Shown here piece by piece: positions 24,185 to 35,807 of a stretch of DNA of 64,000 bases. The position numbers were made by a program, and so were the translations under genes. Source of the DNA: Lineolata rhizophorae (taxonomy: Eukaryota; Ascomycota; Dothideomycetes; Lineolatales; Lineolataceae); assembly GCA_010093515.1 (NCBI GenBank), contig MU001671.1, positions 448,813-512,812 on the forward strand, in the 5' to 3' direction. How positions within the stretch are numbered: position 1 is the stretch's first letter; every line of letters starts with the position of its first letter. Below the pieces are notes generated by a model. That model ran no database searches. It had not been told where the DNA came from and worked only from the letters and a program-made list of their open reading frames with translations.

Positions 24185-26201
24185 ATGGCTTTCCTATCTT
24201 TTGCCTTCGCGGTCGCTCTTTTGTGTGTGTTTGCGCTCTGGAAGCGGTCCCAAAAACAGAAGAAAACCCCAGATGGATTCAAAGAGCTTCCAGGTCCAAA
24301 GGGTAAGTGCCATGCGCGAAGCATCATATTCCGACGATGCCTCGTACGCCAACCATACACCCACTCTTACTAAAGTACCTTTCTTCCGCGTATAGGATGG
24401 CCGGTTCTAGGAAGCGTACCAGAGGTTCCGGAACAGAATAGTTTCTTGAAGTTTCACGAGTGGGGTTTAAAGTACGGGAAGATCTATCAGGTGGACCTTG
24501 CTGGCACCAATCATGTGTGGATCTCGTCGGACGAGATTGCAAGAGATCTGCTTTCGAAGAAGGGAGCCATTTACTCGGACCGCCCTCACATCCCCGCCCT
24601 CATTGACGACAACCGCACGAGCGCGCAGTATCTCCCGCTTCTCAGCAAGAACGACGGATGGCAGCGTCAACGCAAGTTCGCCAACGTCATCATGCGCGAG
24701 TCCGAGAAGGCCGACTTCCACCACTACCCGGAGCTCGAGGCCAAGCGTATGCTCGTCGAATTGATGAATGATCCCTCCAAGTACAACCATTCGCTCGAAT
24801 CGTTTGTCGCCCGTGTTACATGCCGCCTCGCGTGGGGCCACAGCGAGGCCAGCGAGGAGCTCAAGCAGCGCGCCCGTGAGCTCCTCATCAGCGTCTCTCC
24901 AACTGGTGCCCTCGGCAACAAGCTCCCGTTCGTCATGTCACTCCCCGACTGGCTCTCGCCCGCTAAGGCGTGGGAGCGCAAGCGCGCTAAGACGGAGCGC
25001 CGCTTCTTCGAGATCATGCAGGCGCAGGTTCAGGGCGACATGAAGGGGAAGCGTGCGCCGCATTCATGGATGCGCACCTTCCTAGAGAATCCCACGGGCT
25101 GGAACTTCACGTACGAGCTCGAGGGCGCATACTCGGTCGGTATGCACGGCATCGCGGGGGCCCTTACTATCGCGGCGCCAATGCAGACCTTCTGCCTCGC
25201 TATGTGCCACTACCCTCAGTACCAGTCCATGTTGCACGAGGAGTTGGACAGGGTGTGTGGTGATCGGTTGCCGGAGTCGTCCGACAGGCCAAATCTTCCC
25301 GTCCTGCGTGCGTTCATCCGCGAGTGCTTCCGTTGGAGGCCTCCGGTCCCGACTGGTACGACCATTTCCCTCTCCTTACCTTTCTTAGCCTAATCTGACG
25401 CAACATCGCAGGGATCCCCCATTTCCTTACCGAAGACGACACTTGGAATGGGTACTTCATTCCTAAGGGTAGTGTGATGCATCCTCTCGAATAGTATGTC
25501 GTCCGCAACTAAATTTCCTTTGATTATTAGCTAATAATTATACCAGTTCCATTTCACGTGATCCGGATATTTTCCCTGACGGCGATTCATTTAATCCTAA
25601 CCGCTGGCTTGACCCTAAGTATCCATCGTACAAGGAGCCTCTTACGCAATACCCTACTATTCTTAACTGCACTCAGTTCGGTTACGGTCGCCGCATTTGC
25701 CAGGGCCAAGGCGTCGCCGAAGTTGATCTGCTCGTTTCTATTGCGTCGATCGCTTGGTTGTTCAAAATTCAGCGCAACGAGGAGCCCACCCCAGAACCCG
25801 AGACGACTAACGGCATGTACGGGAATGAGAAGGCGACAATTTCGATCGAGGAGCTTAACGCTGGCTTCATGCCGCCACCGGCCCCGTCACAGCCTCATCC
25901 CTACAATGGCACCGACGGCTCGCCCATCCCTTCGTCGTGCCCTGGCGCGTACATTCTTGGCCCGGAGGACGAGATCAAGGAGAAGCCGAAGAAGAAGAAG
26001 ATCGACCCAACCCACGATTACACGAAGCTCCTTATCGCGAAGCCGTATCCGTTCACTTTTAACCTCGAAGTACGAAATCACGCTAGAGCAGAGATCGTGA
26101 AGAACGAGTTCGTGAAATGCAGGGCGGATGGAAAGTACGAGGATCCCAAGACTTATTGGAAAGAAGGAGGCGAACTGGGCTGGGTGCCAGTCTACTCATA
26201 A
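24185..26201 (+). CDS. Cytochrome P450 monooxygenase with long C-terminal extension
   Basis: Exons 24185-24302, 24396-25355, 25412-25493 and 25547-26201 give 604 aa. An N-terminal membrane anchor (AFLSFAFAVALLCVFALW) and a proline hinge (ELPGPKGWPVLGSVP) place it on the ER. The I-helix region reads GIAGALT, the ExxR motif is ECFR (about residue 348) and the haem loop is FGYGRRICQG, with the thiolate Cys near residue 438. These are the required P450 residues. About 165 residues follow the haem Cys, roughly 100 more than usual, including a Lys-rich linker (KEKPKKKKIDP) and a final GWVPVY. The substrate and CYP family cannot be told. No reductase, transferase or transporter gene is adjacent, so it is not in an obvious metabolite cluster; it stands alone between two gene-free regions. 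Confidence 0.92.
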
Positions 26202-29200
26202 CACATTCGTCACACATTTTCTTTTACATGTCTCACCTATGTTTTGAATCTCTTTTTCTCTGATGATTTCCTTGTGTTCCCGGGTGTGGTAACCTAGCTC
26301 TAGAAGGGGCTCGAAAGGCGTTGGAAAGATAACCACGTCGCCCCATGTCGACCTGACGGTGTCCGTTTCCTTACACACTTTTCCTTGCATCGCTTCTCTT
26401 AGGAGTATTTTGTTTCTCTTTCGCCATTTTTTTCCGCTCTTGGTCTCGGTTGGATCTGGCTTGACAAACATAGGCGGCCTTGCTTGCGCTTTTGCTCCTA
26501 TTTATGGCGACGCTAAGTCTCAGTGTTCGCAAGGTTTAGCTATACAAGGCTCGGTGGACTGCACTGTAGCTTTCTCTCACTCCCATACCCTCTCCTATTG
26601 CGATTTTGTTGTGTTCATCTCTTTCTTTGCTCATGCCTTTGCCATCACTTTTGTTTATAGTGATGGATGAGCGTCAATACTGCCAAATAATTTCCTTGCT
26701 CTGATATTTACGATATAGTCGGGCTTCGGACAGTAAGAAACGCAGTTTCGCATTTATCTACCTTCTCTGCAATTGTATTCTCCCGAAATGTGGCTTACGT
26801 AGAGCCGTGAATTTAATATCCCTAGAGCTAGAGATGGCCTAAAGGACGGAGTATCACTCCACGCGCCCTTTAACCATCCTGCCGCCTCCCTTCAAGCCGC
26901 CTCCAAGTCGCGGAAATACTTCCGTCGCAAATGCTCATGCAGTCAGCCATCTCGATTACTGGCTTGTAAGGTACGTCTTCGACCACTACACGCCAGCAGC
27001 AAGTTTACAGGAGCGCTCTCCGGAGTAGTGGTGTGATGGAGGTGGTGATACGGTGACAATAGACGTCTGACTGGCTTTTCGTAGCCCCGATCTTCCCCGC
27101 TAATCCCGGCTCCACCTCCCCGCCAACAATAAAACAAGGTTTGGACCCGCCAGCGCATAGGGCTGACTTATGTTTCTCGACTGGCGGTGGGTCGCGAAAC
27201 TTGCAGGTATAGTCGAGGTCTCACATCAGCCCATCCCTAGGGCGGTTTCCAGAATTTGCGTCCGGAATCGTCGACGAAAATCAAGCTTTGACTGCCGGGC
27301 TGCCTCGCGGCTAGGGCTATTCAAGCGCTGGCGCACGGCGGCGGCTGCGGAACGCCTCAGGCGGCTGGCGGGTCCAGGTGTCGGGAGGCTTTCAGGCGCG
27401 CCATGGAAACGCGTGGGATTAGCTTTGTTTGGGCCCAACTGAAGCCGTCTTTACGTTCAGACCCGTTGAAGAATGGAGGCACCCGCGACTCAAACTTGTG
27501 AAAACTTTTTTCCCTCGGACCGCTAAAATGATCTCGACGAGGCGAACCTAGGTTCCGCGACCGACGAGCTGAGTTATGCTTAATTGAACCTCAGGCCGGA
27601 AGGGCCCCGTGCGGAGATGACTGGGTTGCTCGGATACGGAGTACGGAATTGTTGGACACCTTACCGTTGCCTAACGGCGAAGTCCTGGCTTATGTATCCG
27701 TGTGTGTACCCCCAAACGCTGAAACCTAACGGCGAAACAATGATACCCCTAACGCTAGAGTCGAAGCAGGACGTATCCACACGACGAGAGCCGTGGGCGC
27801 CGGAGAGGGTGGGCAGGCCGTCCACGTCAATGCAACTACTACCTACGTACTGCACGTAAGTGGAGATGGTGGCAGACCTAGAACGTTCTATGGCAGGAGT
27901 CGGCACCCTAAGCTTTCTCTAAACGGCAAGCGCACCATTCACCGAGCACTCAGGCGATCGACTATCAAGGAATGTGGTGGCCGGTGTCCGACGATGAGTT
28001 ACAAAAACCGGATCAAAGGGTTACCGTAGTACTGGGCGCGTTGCGTTTGGATCCGTCGATGAGAAGCACCATGGATGTATCAATGCAACCAGGCTGGCCT
28101 AGGGCATAGGAAGTGGGGTCCAGACTTTTGGTTGTCCCCGATCCTACGGCAAGGTCGCTGCACGCGTATAAATACCGACTATAAATGGCTTCTAGATTGT
28201 TTAGGGGGCGACTTGACGAACTAGCATCAATTTGACATTTTAGCATACACACGTCGCTGCAACATTCAGCTAACACGGAGAATTCTACCGCCTTTCAATA
28301 TGCTGACTAGCCAAAAAGAAATCATGCCACAAGAGTTGGTGGCCCAATCGGTGTCTTACCCAAGAAGCAGGGAATTAGACAGATCTTTACCTAAGAGATT
28401 GCCACCCTTCGGGAAGACTTATTTTGCATGAGTTCTGTTATGAACTAACGTCATCCACAATATGAAGACGTCAAGTGCTTGGGAAGCTGGCTCTAACTAT
28501 GTAACAAAAGCCTAGTGAGGAAATCACCCTCCTGATCTTCGGCGTCTTCAGGGTGTGAATGCAGGCTCGAAGAGCACCAACAGTTAGCTTACTTGAGTCC
28601 ACACTAATTTGCCGAACCCACCGAATGATTATGGCGGGTCGATATGTGACCTGCTGATAATGCTAGTTTCCTGACAAGGACGAGATGAAACGTTAGACAA
28701 ATGGCGTGCATATCACATCCGTACACCGCACTGTATGGAAGCGGTTGGTTCTCATATGAAGATAGCAACAACTAAGAAGTAAGCAACACGTAGTCCCTAG
28801 CCTGTGTCTGCCAATATCTTAAGCTGACCTACTAACCATATAGTAGCTCTAGCACGGTTTCAAATCTCAACGCAAGGTCGGCATATTCACACTAAATAGG
28901 AGCACTTCTAGACTGGCGGAGCAACATGACAGGAGTTCATTCCGATCTCGAGCTAAGAATATTCTACATAGTGGTTCACTATACAAACATACCCATGCAC
29001 CGTACGATTCCACTTAGTGTCCGTAACCAGATATTGCCGTCATCCGCTTTTAATGCTGTAATACCTGCTCCTTTTCCAGTTGTGCGATAGGCACTCCGAA
29101 CTTTGAATACCGCTTGGCAAAAATCCAATACACCCTACGACAATAGCAACCCTACAGAATAGAAATCCGTCATAGAATTGACATCACCTTGACGAGAGAC

Positions 29201-29692
29201 ACCTACAATATCGATAGTCCTCTTACAGACCAGAAAACACTTTCGATGTCGAGAAGACTCCCACGGCATAAAGAACACTTACAGAATCGGCAGCACCCCC
29301 AACAGAATGACACGTCACACAAACAGTAGGCACTCTTAATAGAAGACTCACGGCCCAACCACAAAGTATCTAGCACCAAATATGATATTTACACAGCCAG
29401 CATACAGCACAACTTACATAACCGAGCAATCGTCCGATAGCTGGATTGTATGCGGCCCGGTGCCGCCATCCCCATTTCCGTCATCATCATCGTCCGGGCC
29501 CATACCCTGGGCATGTCTGATATGTGCAGCTAGATGCGCGAGTACAGAGCGCTACGATAGAGCAAGAATCGGTTAGCATAGTCTGTTCTGCGGCCGACAA
29601 CATGACATTTAAGCTGCGCGAGAGAAGATTTGTTACGCGTTGCTCGTGCGTCGGCATGACAACTTTACTTCAGTTGCGCTACTAGCGCCATG
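26202..29692. other. Gene-free region between the P450 and the WD40 gene
   Basis: The first about 450 bases after the P450 stop look like 3' flank (T-rich). 26.8-28.1 kb is mixed composition with small TAC motifs (27627-27648, 27838-27857). 28.1-29.4 kb is AT-richer and decayed, ending in the degenerate tandem repeat at 29.1-29.36 kb. No coding region is supported. Confidence 0.4.
29100..29360. repeat. Decayed minisatellite, unit about 18 bp
   Basis: A stretch in which the pattern CAC-pyrimidine run, ACAGAAT, then a G/A-rich end recurs every 16-21 bases. The best units read CACTTACAGAATCGGCAG and CAACCCTACAGAATAG. I count about twelve units with many substitutions and small length changes. 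It was found by eye; the boundaries, and whether it extends upstream to 29.0 kb, are uncertain. Confidence 0.55.
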
Positions 29693-32600
29693 CTAGCTGC
29701 GCCGCGAGCCATGGCTAGGCAAAATGTCACTTACGGGGATGTATGGCAGCCCGGCCCCCCTCCGCTGATCGTCATTTTGGCTTGTGATCTCATACTCGTT
29801 TTGAATGCGCTTCTTGCTTGGTAACCCCTCAGGCGCCACCTTGCTCTCATCCTCGGAGTCGCTGACCGCCAGCTCATCCGCCTGGACAGCGCGCGCCCGG
29901 CTGCTCTCTTCGTGATTGTTGGTGGCATCAGACGTGCTTCGGCCTAGGGTGCTGGTACGGCGGCCTCGTCTGGCTCGACGCGGCCACTCAATCGAGGAAA
30001 ATTCGGACGTGTCGGCGGCGGAGACGCCAATTGCGTTGCGGGCGCAATGGCGTGCACGGGCATCAGGGGAAAAGATCTTGACGGTATGGTCGATGCCAGA
30101 GACGGCGAGCATTGGTTCGTAAGGATGACCTGGTGCAATGGGAGATGATTAGAGAGAGACGATTGGGCAAGTGGAACATCGAGCACACAAACTTACCCTG
30201 TATGACGTTTACCACTTCGCCATCCCCCTCCCAAATGCCTACTAACTCGGCCGTGTGTCGGTTCCAAGCGAAGAAGTTGCCGTCATCAGAACCAGAGACG
30301 ACATATTCATCCTGCAGGCCAAAATAGTTGACGTCTTTAACAGTCTTGGCATTGCAATGACCCCTATATTCGCGAGTGTGCGGCGCGCACGGCACATTCA
30401 TCTCGACCTTGGCCTCGCGCTGATGCCGGTTCAGCGGGTTTGTCATGAAAAAGCGGCTATCGCTATCGGACGAGGACGATTCCTCTTCGCCATCCTCTGC
30501 GGCCTCGTCGCCGTCCTCATCGGCATCTATGTCGTCATCGTGTTCATCGTCCGAAGTATCATCGTCCAAGTCCATGAGGCCTTCGCCATCCTCTTCCCCG
30601 TCGCCATTCTCATGAGCACTCAAGAGGGAGGACCGCTCCTCTACACTAGCTCGTGGCCCCCCCGCTGTAACATTCCTACGTTTCCTCCTAACCACCTCAA
30701 TGTCCTCTACTAGTTGTTCCGGCTCTTCCGTGTCAATATCTTGTTGTGCGAGGCCCAACTCCTCTTCCATCACCCTCGTTGCTGGATCTGGCACACCGGA
30801 GCCGCCGAACGCATCATCTATCGCCGAATACGTTAGACCTTCTCCCACCGTCAAAAGCAATCCTCGTGCGACGCGGAAAGCCCAGAACCGAGTCGCCGCA
30901 TTACGATCCTGGGACGTCGGACGCGAACTCGCTGGATCAGTCTGTTCCATAGAGACGTCAGAACTATCCTCGGCGTACGCTACAGCAGCGCTTGATAGGT
31001 CCGCAAAGGGGATCTGAATTGCATTGCCGAATGCTTTGACGGCAGCACGTTCCGACTCAAACACAGCTTGATTCTCATCGACCTCAAAACGAGAAGCGTC
31101 GACGTTCGGCACTGGCGTTGTTCCAGCATGCCGCATAAGGTACGGTATTAAAGAATCATCGATCGCCTCGCTACCGGCGTTTTGACCGATCGGATGGAAT
31201 GCGTTCCCATCGCGGGAGCTCGACGGGCGTGTGAAGCCTTCGACCAAGGCACCGATTCCGCTGTCGAGCCAGAGGAGTATGGCCTTGATGAAGTCGTAAA
31301 GGAATTGATTGCGGGAACTCATTCCTGGAGCACTAGGGCCGGGCTCGATCCGCGTGAACATTGTACTGCTTGGTTGATCGGATGTCGGTCCTTTGAGAAT
31401 ACGAGCTACTGTGCCTGCGGCCTGGACGAAGCGTCGGATTGAGCTACGCCGAAGGCGCTGTTCCCTCTGACATGCGATTTCATTGGTGTTTGTTGTCGTA
31501 GGATAGCGCCAGTGGGAAATAAGGTTGTCAATCTCAGGCAAGATTTCTGAGGCAAGGTCAAGCGACTTTGCAAAATCTTTCTCTGAGAAGAGCGCCTTCC
31601 GCAGCTGAACTGATTTCTTCGCAATGCGTTGACTCCGTCGTTGCTGTTCTGGTAGTAGAGCTTCACGAGCTTCCTCAAGATTCCGCGCTCCTGTTGTTGG
31701 TTCAATCGGGATCTCCTCGCTCTGCCCGTTCCCATACTGCACCATGAGTGCGAGCTCTGAATCCTCCCCGCGTCGCGTTTGGCTCTCCGTCCTTGCCCGT
31801 GAACCGCCTCTGTCCTCGCCCTCGCCAGAGGCACTGCCCTTATCTCGCTTGCGTTTACGCCGCCGGTGGCTCGAATTCTTGGCAAGGCTGCTCTTCTTCG
31901 TGTGAGGACGGCAGCTCACTCGGTCGGGCATATCGTCTGCGTCTGGACTTCTGTTGATGTCGAAACTATAGATGCTCTCCGCGGACCAGCTGACAACAAT
32001 GTCATTCGGATCTGCGTCGCTGATCTTACAGGCCGTTATGTGGTTCCCCCTCCGTCCCATCACTTGCTGGCCGTTCGGCGCAAATTTACGGACGCATTGT
32101 GTAGAACGTCCTATGAGGTTTTCGTCCGTCTCCGACGGAGTATTTGATGCCCGCATCCTGGTTCCCCTCTCGCGTAGTTGATCGCGGCCTATCATGCGGC
32201 GATCGTGAAGGAAGCAATGGAGGTGGCTGCCGCCCAAAGCAATGTAATACGGTTGCGAGGGAGAGCAAGAAATGGTGTTAAGGTCGATGGAGTAGTCTTT
32301 GTACGAGATTAATGGCGGAGGTCTACGGTCCTCATCTCGAGAGGCTGGCCCGCGAAAATAACTGCCACCGAATTCCGGGTAATGAGATTCGGGCATACGT
32401 GTGTCCCACTGCCGTACCTCGCCATCTTCGGAGCAGGTCAAGAAAAGGTACGGCGACGACTCGGTTACGATACGCTTGACCCTGTCGGTGTGAGATCGGA
32501 AAACCTTGGCGTTGGTATCACCATCGCTCAAATAGCGTGTGCCATTGTATTCAGTGCTCCTGCCAAGAGTGCGGCGAGCGGAGGCAAGACTTGAGGCCGA

Positions 32601-33110
32601 AGACGTCGCGATCGGACGGCCGGAGTATTCGAGATCGAAGATGCGGACTTCGTGGTCACCAGCGGCTGTTACGATGGTATTGTCGTTCGAGTGCGGCATA
32701 AATTTGACGCTGAAGATGTTCTGGGTGTGGCCCGTGGAGATAGTGGTGGCGAGGGCGAATTGAGACGTCGACGACTCGGGATGGTACGAATAAAGGTTTA
32801 CGAATGTATCGTCGGAGCCCGACGCCAAAAGACCTCCGGATCGCGACCAGCTACGGCAGCAACAACAGTCAGCTTCCTAGCTGCAGTACGATATATATGC
32901 GATTTGAGGCTATACTTTGGGGAGGGTCAGCCTTGCACCATCATACCTCAGCGCGTTCACGCAGCCCGAATGGCCGGTAAGCTCGTTGACAATATCCATG
33001 TCGTCAATCCATTTCTTGTCGCCATAGATGCCGCGAATCTTAGAGTAGCGGCTCGTGTCGCCTTGCTCCCGTCGGAGCAGGCGGTCGGGGAGGTGCGACT
33101 TCATTGTCAT
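29693..33110 (-). CDS. WD40 substrate-receptor protein (DCAF6/DCAF8/Iqw1-like)
   Basis: Exons 33110-32947, 32850-30197 and 30129-29693 (minus) give 1084 aa. The N-terminus carries WD repeats (ELTGHSGCVNALSWS then LLASGSDDTFVNLY; SVKFMPHSNDNTIVTAAGDHEVRIFDLE; RVKRIVTESSPYLFLTCSEDGEVRQWDTR). A long, partly acidic middle region follows, then the last WD pair (HCNAKTVKDVNYFGLQDEYV, VSGSDDGNFFAWNRHT, then GHPYEPMLAVSGIDHTVKIFSP) spans intron 2. The split propeller with a long insert is the hallmark of DCAF6/DCAF8 and fission yeast Iqw1, receptors of CUL4-DDB1 ubiquitin ligases. The ligase role here is inferred. The start at 33110 directly precedes the conserved KSHLPDRLLRREQGD leader. The extreme C-terminus is uncertain: a GTAAGT at 29734 could begin a further intron that would replace the last 14 residues. 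Confidence 0.88.
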
Positions 33111-34214
33111 GGCGTGACGTCGCCAACGGGCGGAGCAGGCGAACGGAGCGGAAGGTTGCGGGGGCAGCCTTGCCCCTCGTTCTAGAGCTCTCAAACGTGG
33201 CCAAGGCAGGTGAGTAAATGAGCGCCCGGAATGCTGCAGCTCAGGGCCGGTGCGGAGAGAAGAGAGAGTAAAAGGAGAGGCGAGAGATGAGGCGTGGAGG
33301 TCGAGAGAAGCTTGCGGGCGCAGTTTGCAATTAATATGAGCTTTGGAGCTTCGCGAGGGCGAGGTCCCGCCCCACGTCGCTCCGGGTCTCGCCCCGCAGA
33401 CACGTCGGTTGCGGACCATCTACCTGCCGGGTGTCGCCACCGATTGCCCGAATGCGTCCAGTCTGGATTTACCTGCTCGATGAATTTTTTTTTTGAGTGT
33501 TTTCATGGTAATATGGATCTAGAGAGGATGTTACAAGAGGAGACTTCTTCTGTCGTCAGTATTACTTTGGTTAGTATTTTCACGTAGCGGAGCACAGGAA
33601 GGTCACAAAGGTTGGATACACCTTTTCTATCTTTGGAGGCTGCGCTGGTCGTCTTGAATGGGATCGATCTAGAATGAGAGCGCGGCCTGCCTAACACAAT
33701 CTTCAACCGGGAAAAAGCATATTTCAGACCAACGAGGACCGAGATTGGAGACCGAAATCAGGGGAATTGACTCTTAGGAAATCACTTCAGTGTTTTTTCA
33801 ACGAGTGGACGTCCTCCACTTGCATTTTCGATCTTAGAAGGCAACTCCAAAGTTTTATATGCTTCTTGGGCCGTCGCTAAATAGATATAAACTTACGTAT
33901 AAGATCTATCTCGCATTGAGTAATTGGCTTCTTTCGGAATCTGCACTGAGTACGAATATGCTAGGCCGATTATATGCGTTTTAAACAGTAGAGAGGTATT
34001 CGTATTCTCGGTAGGCTTCATTGTCAAAGTTTATATACCTCGAGCGAACATGTAAAAACTTTGTAAATGGACGTTGAACTGCTTGAATAGCTGACATTGT
34101 GGAGTGCTCTATACACTAGCTATCGCGAGCTTTTCGGGACGTACTGGAGAGTAACGACGAAGAGTAGTGCCTTGCCTGGCCTAGGAGGGAATGCGAAGAC
34201 GATCCGTGCCTTGT
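33111..34214. other. Upstream flank of the WD40 gene and AT-rich stretch
   Basis: 33111-33420 is the GC-rich leader or promoter of the minus-strand WD40 gene; the frame is open there but lacks conserved residues. 33480-34090 is AT-rich and stop-dense without a gene, resembling the island at 3-6 kb on a smaller scale. Confidence 0.4.
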
Positions 34215-34935
34215 CTAGCTCCTTTGGCTGCACGAATTTCTTAACCCCTTGTACTGGTAGTGCGCCCGACGCTTCCCTTCTGGGCGCGTACGGAACCGCA
34301 AGAAGAACACAGTATTACAGATCGTCATTGCCGCGATAACCAGCGCCACGATGAATCGGGTCCTGCCGACGACCAAGTCCGTTGCCTGCAGCGGCATTGC
34401 CATCAAGTCATCTTCGGTCCGGACCTTGCTTGCTAGTCTCCTCTGCTTAAAGCATCTGTAAACGCAAGTGAAGTTCGCCATCTCTGGGAGCGCCGGGCTA
34501 GTCAAAATTCGCACCAATCGTTTCGGCCTTGCATACTTCTTCCCAAAGCCGTGGCCTCTATATCGCCGCGGCAGCGCATCCCAAACCGCCAACCATCAGC
34601 ACGCCCCACGTTCGCACGAGAGCGCGCACGAGAGCGCGCACGAGAGAGCGCACGTTCTCCGTCTGCATTGTCTGACTATTTGTCAGAATGGGCACGACCA
34701 TGAGTCCGATGCTCGAAACGCTGTACATGCCCATGATGTCGGCGTCGAACGGCGCGCCCGCGGCGAGAGACATTGTTGTCATGACGGTAGCATGAACGGC
34801 GGCGGTGGACGAGTAGATCACCGCGGAGGCGGCGGCTCCGGCGGCGAACCAGAGCCAGCGGTGGCTAATGATGGTGAAGACGAGCAAACAGTTGTACAGA
34901 AGGCGCGCCAGAAGGCCGTCGATACCAGAAAGGGG
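34215..34935 (-). pseudogene. Probable remnant of a multi-span membrane-protein gene
   Basis: Two minus-strand open frames follow one another in different frames. The upstream one (about 34935-34558) encodes hydrophobic helices (LLYNCLLVFTIISHRWLWF; GMYSVSSIGLMVVPIL; GVLMVGGLGCAAAA). The downstream one (about 34592-34215) continues with a Cys/Arg-rich loop (CVYRCFKQRRLASKVRTEDD) and one more helix (RFIVALVIAAMTICNTVFFL). Together they look like the C-terminal half of a fungal integral membrane protein. The two pieces overlap in different frames with no good donor before the first stop, and no start or N-terminal part is visible upstream. A 12-bp unit is repeated three times inside it (34613-34648), producing RALVRALVRALVR. 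A missed intron is an alternative to a true pseudogene. Family not recognised. Confidence 0.5.
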
Positions 34936-35807
34936 TTAGAGACACGTCATGGTCGTCGCAAGGGCTGTGGCATTGGCTGGGACAGGGGTGAAGGACTCGG
35001 GAAGATTGTCTATCCTGTCAATGGATGCATAGTTCGGTACGAGACGCAGGCTGAGTTCGAATGGCTTTTTATTTAGCAGCAATTGATATATGGTTAAGAA
35101 TAACTGAAACTAGAAAGATCTTAGTGTGGTTCGATTCATCGCTCGGAAGTAAACATAATATTGAAAGAAGATGTTCCCAGGGAACGGGTTGTCCATTTCA
35201 GTCCGAGGCGGAGAAGTTATAGCCTTGCCTAGACCTTGGCAGCGCCTCGATGCAGCTGAGTAGCAGCCCACCTGCCGTGATGTAGCATTCTCCGATTAAG
35301 AAAGAAAAAAAGCCCCGGGAGAAGGGGGGAGAAAATGCCCTCTTAGTATCGCCATGGTGTTAGGTCACAATTTGTCCGCCTCTCCAGCATCGTAGCGATG
35401 GTACACTCACTAAATTAAATCTCGTAAATCTAAGAGCCGTCGGTCGTGGAACCACTATAGGGCAGTTCCAGGTACTGGAGGCGATACTAATGTCCGTGTC
35501 AGAGGTAGCAGGTCTTTTCCTCAGATATTTGCGCGACAATGATCCGCCAATTGGTATTTTGGAGCTCTCATACGAGGTCAACGGATGAACGCTATTCTCC
35601 ATACTCCGCACGCGCGCAAGTGATTCAGCGAGGCACGTGCACTGGTTATATAATCGCCTAGCTCTCGGACCTAGCTACTCCCATGCACTTAGGATTCTTG
35701 TTGATGGAGGAGCTGCATGTCCGAAGGACTTTGAATTTGAATTCCCGTCACTCATCATGCAACGCTCTCGCAATGAAGCCTGAACTCTCAATTCAAACAC
35801 CGCGCTC
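34936..35807. other. Intergenic DNA upstream of the PPR gene
   Basis: Non-coding, lower-GC DNA with purine runs (35300-35335). A weak TATA-like GGTTATATAA lies at 35644-35653, about 155 nt before the ATG at 35808. Nothing else recognised. Confidence 0.35.
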
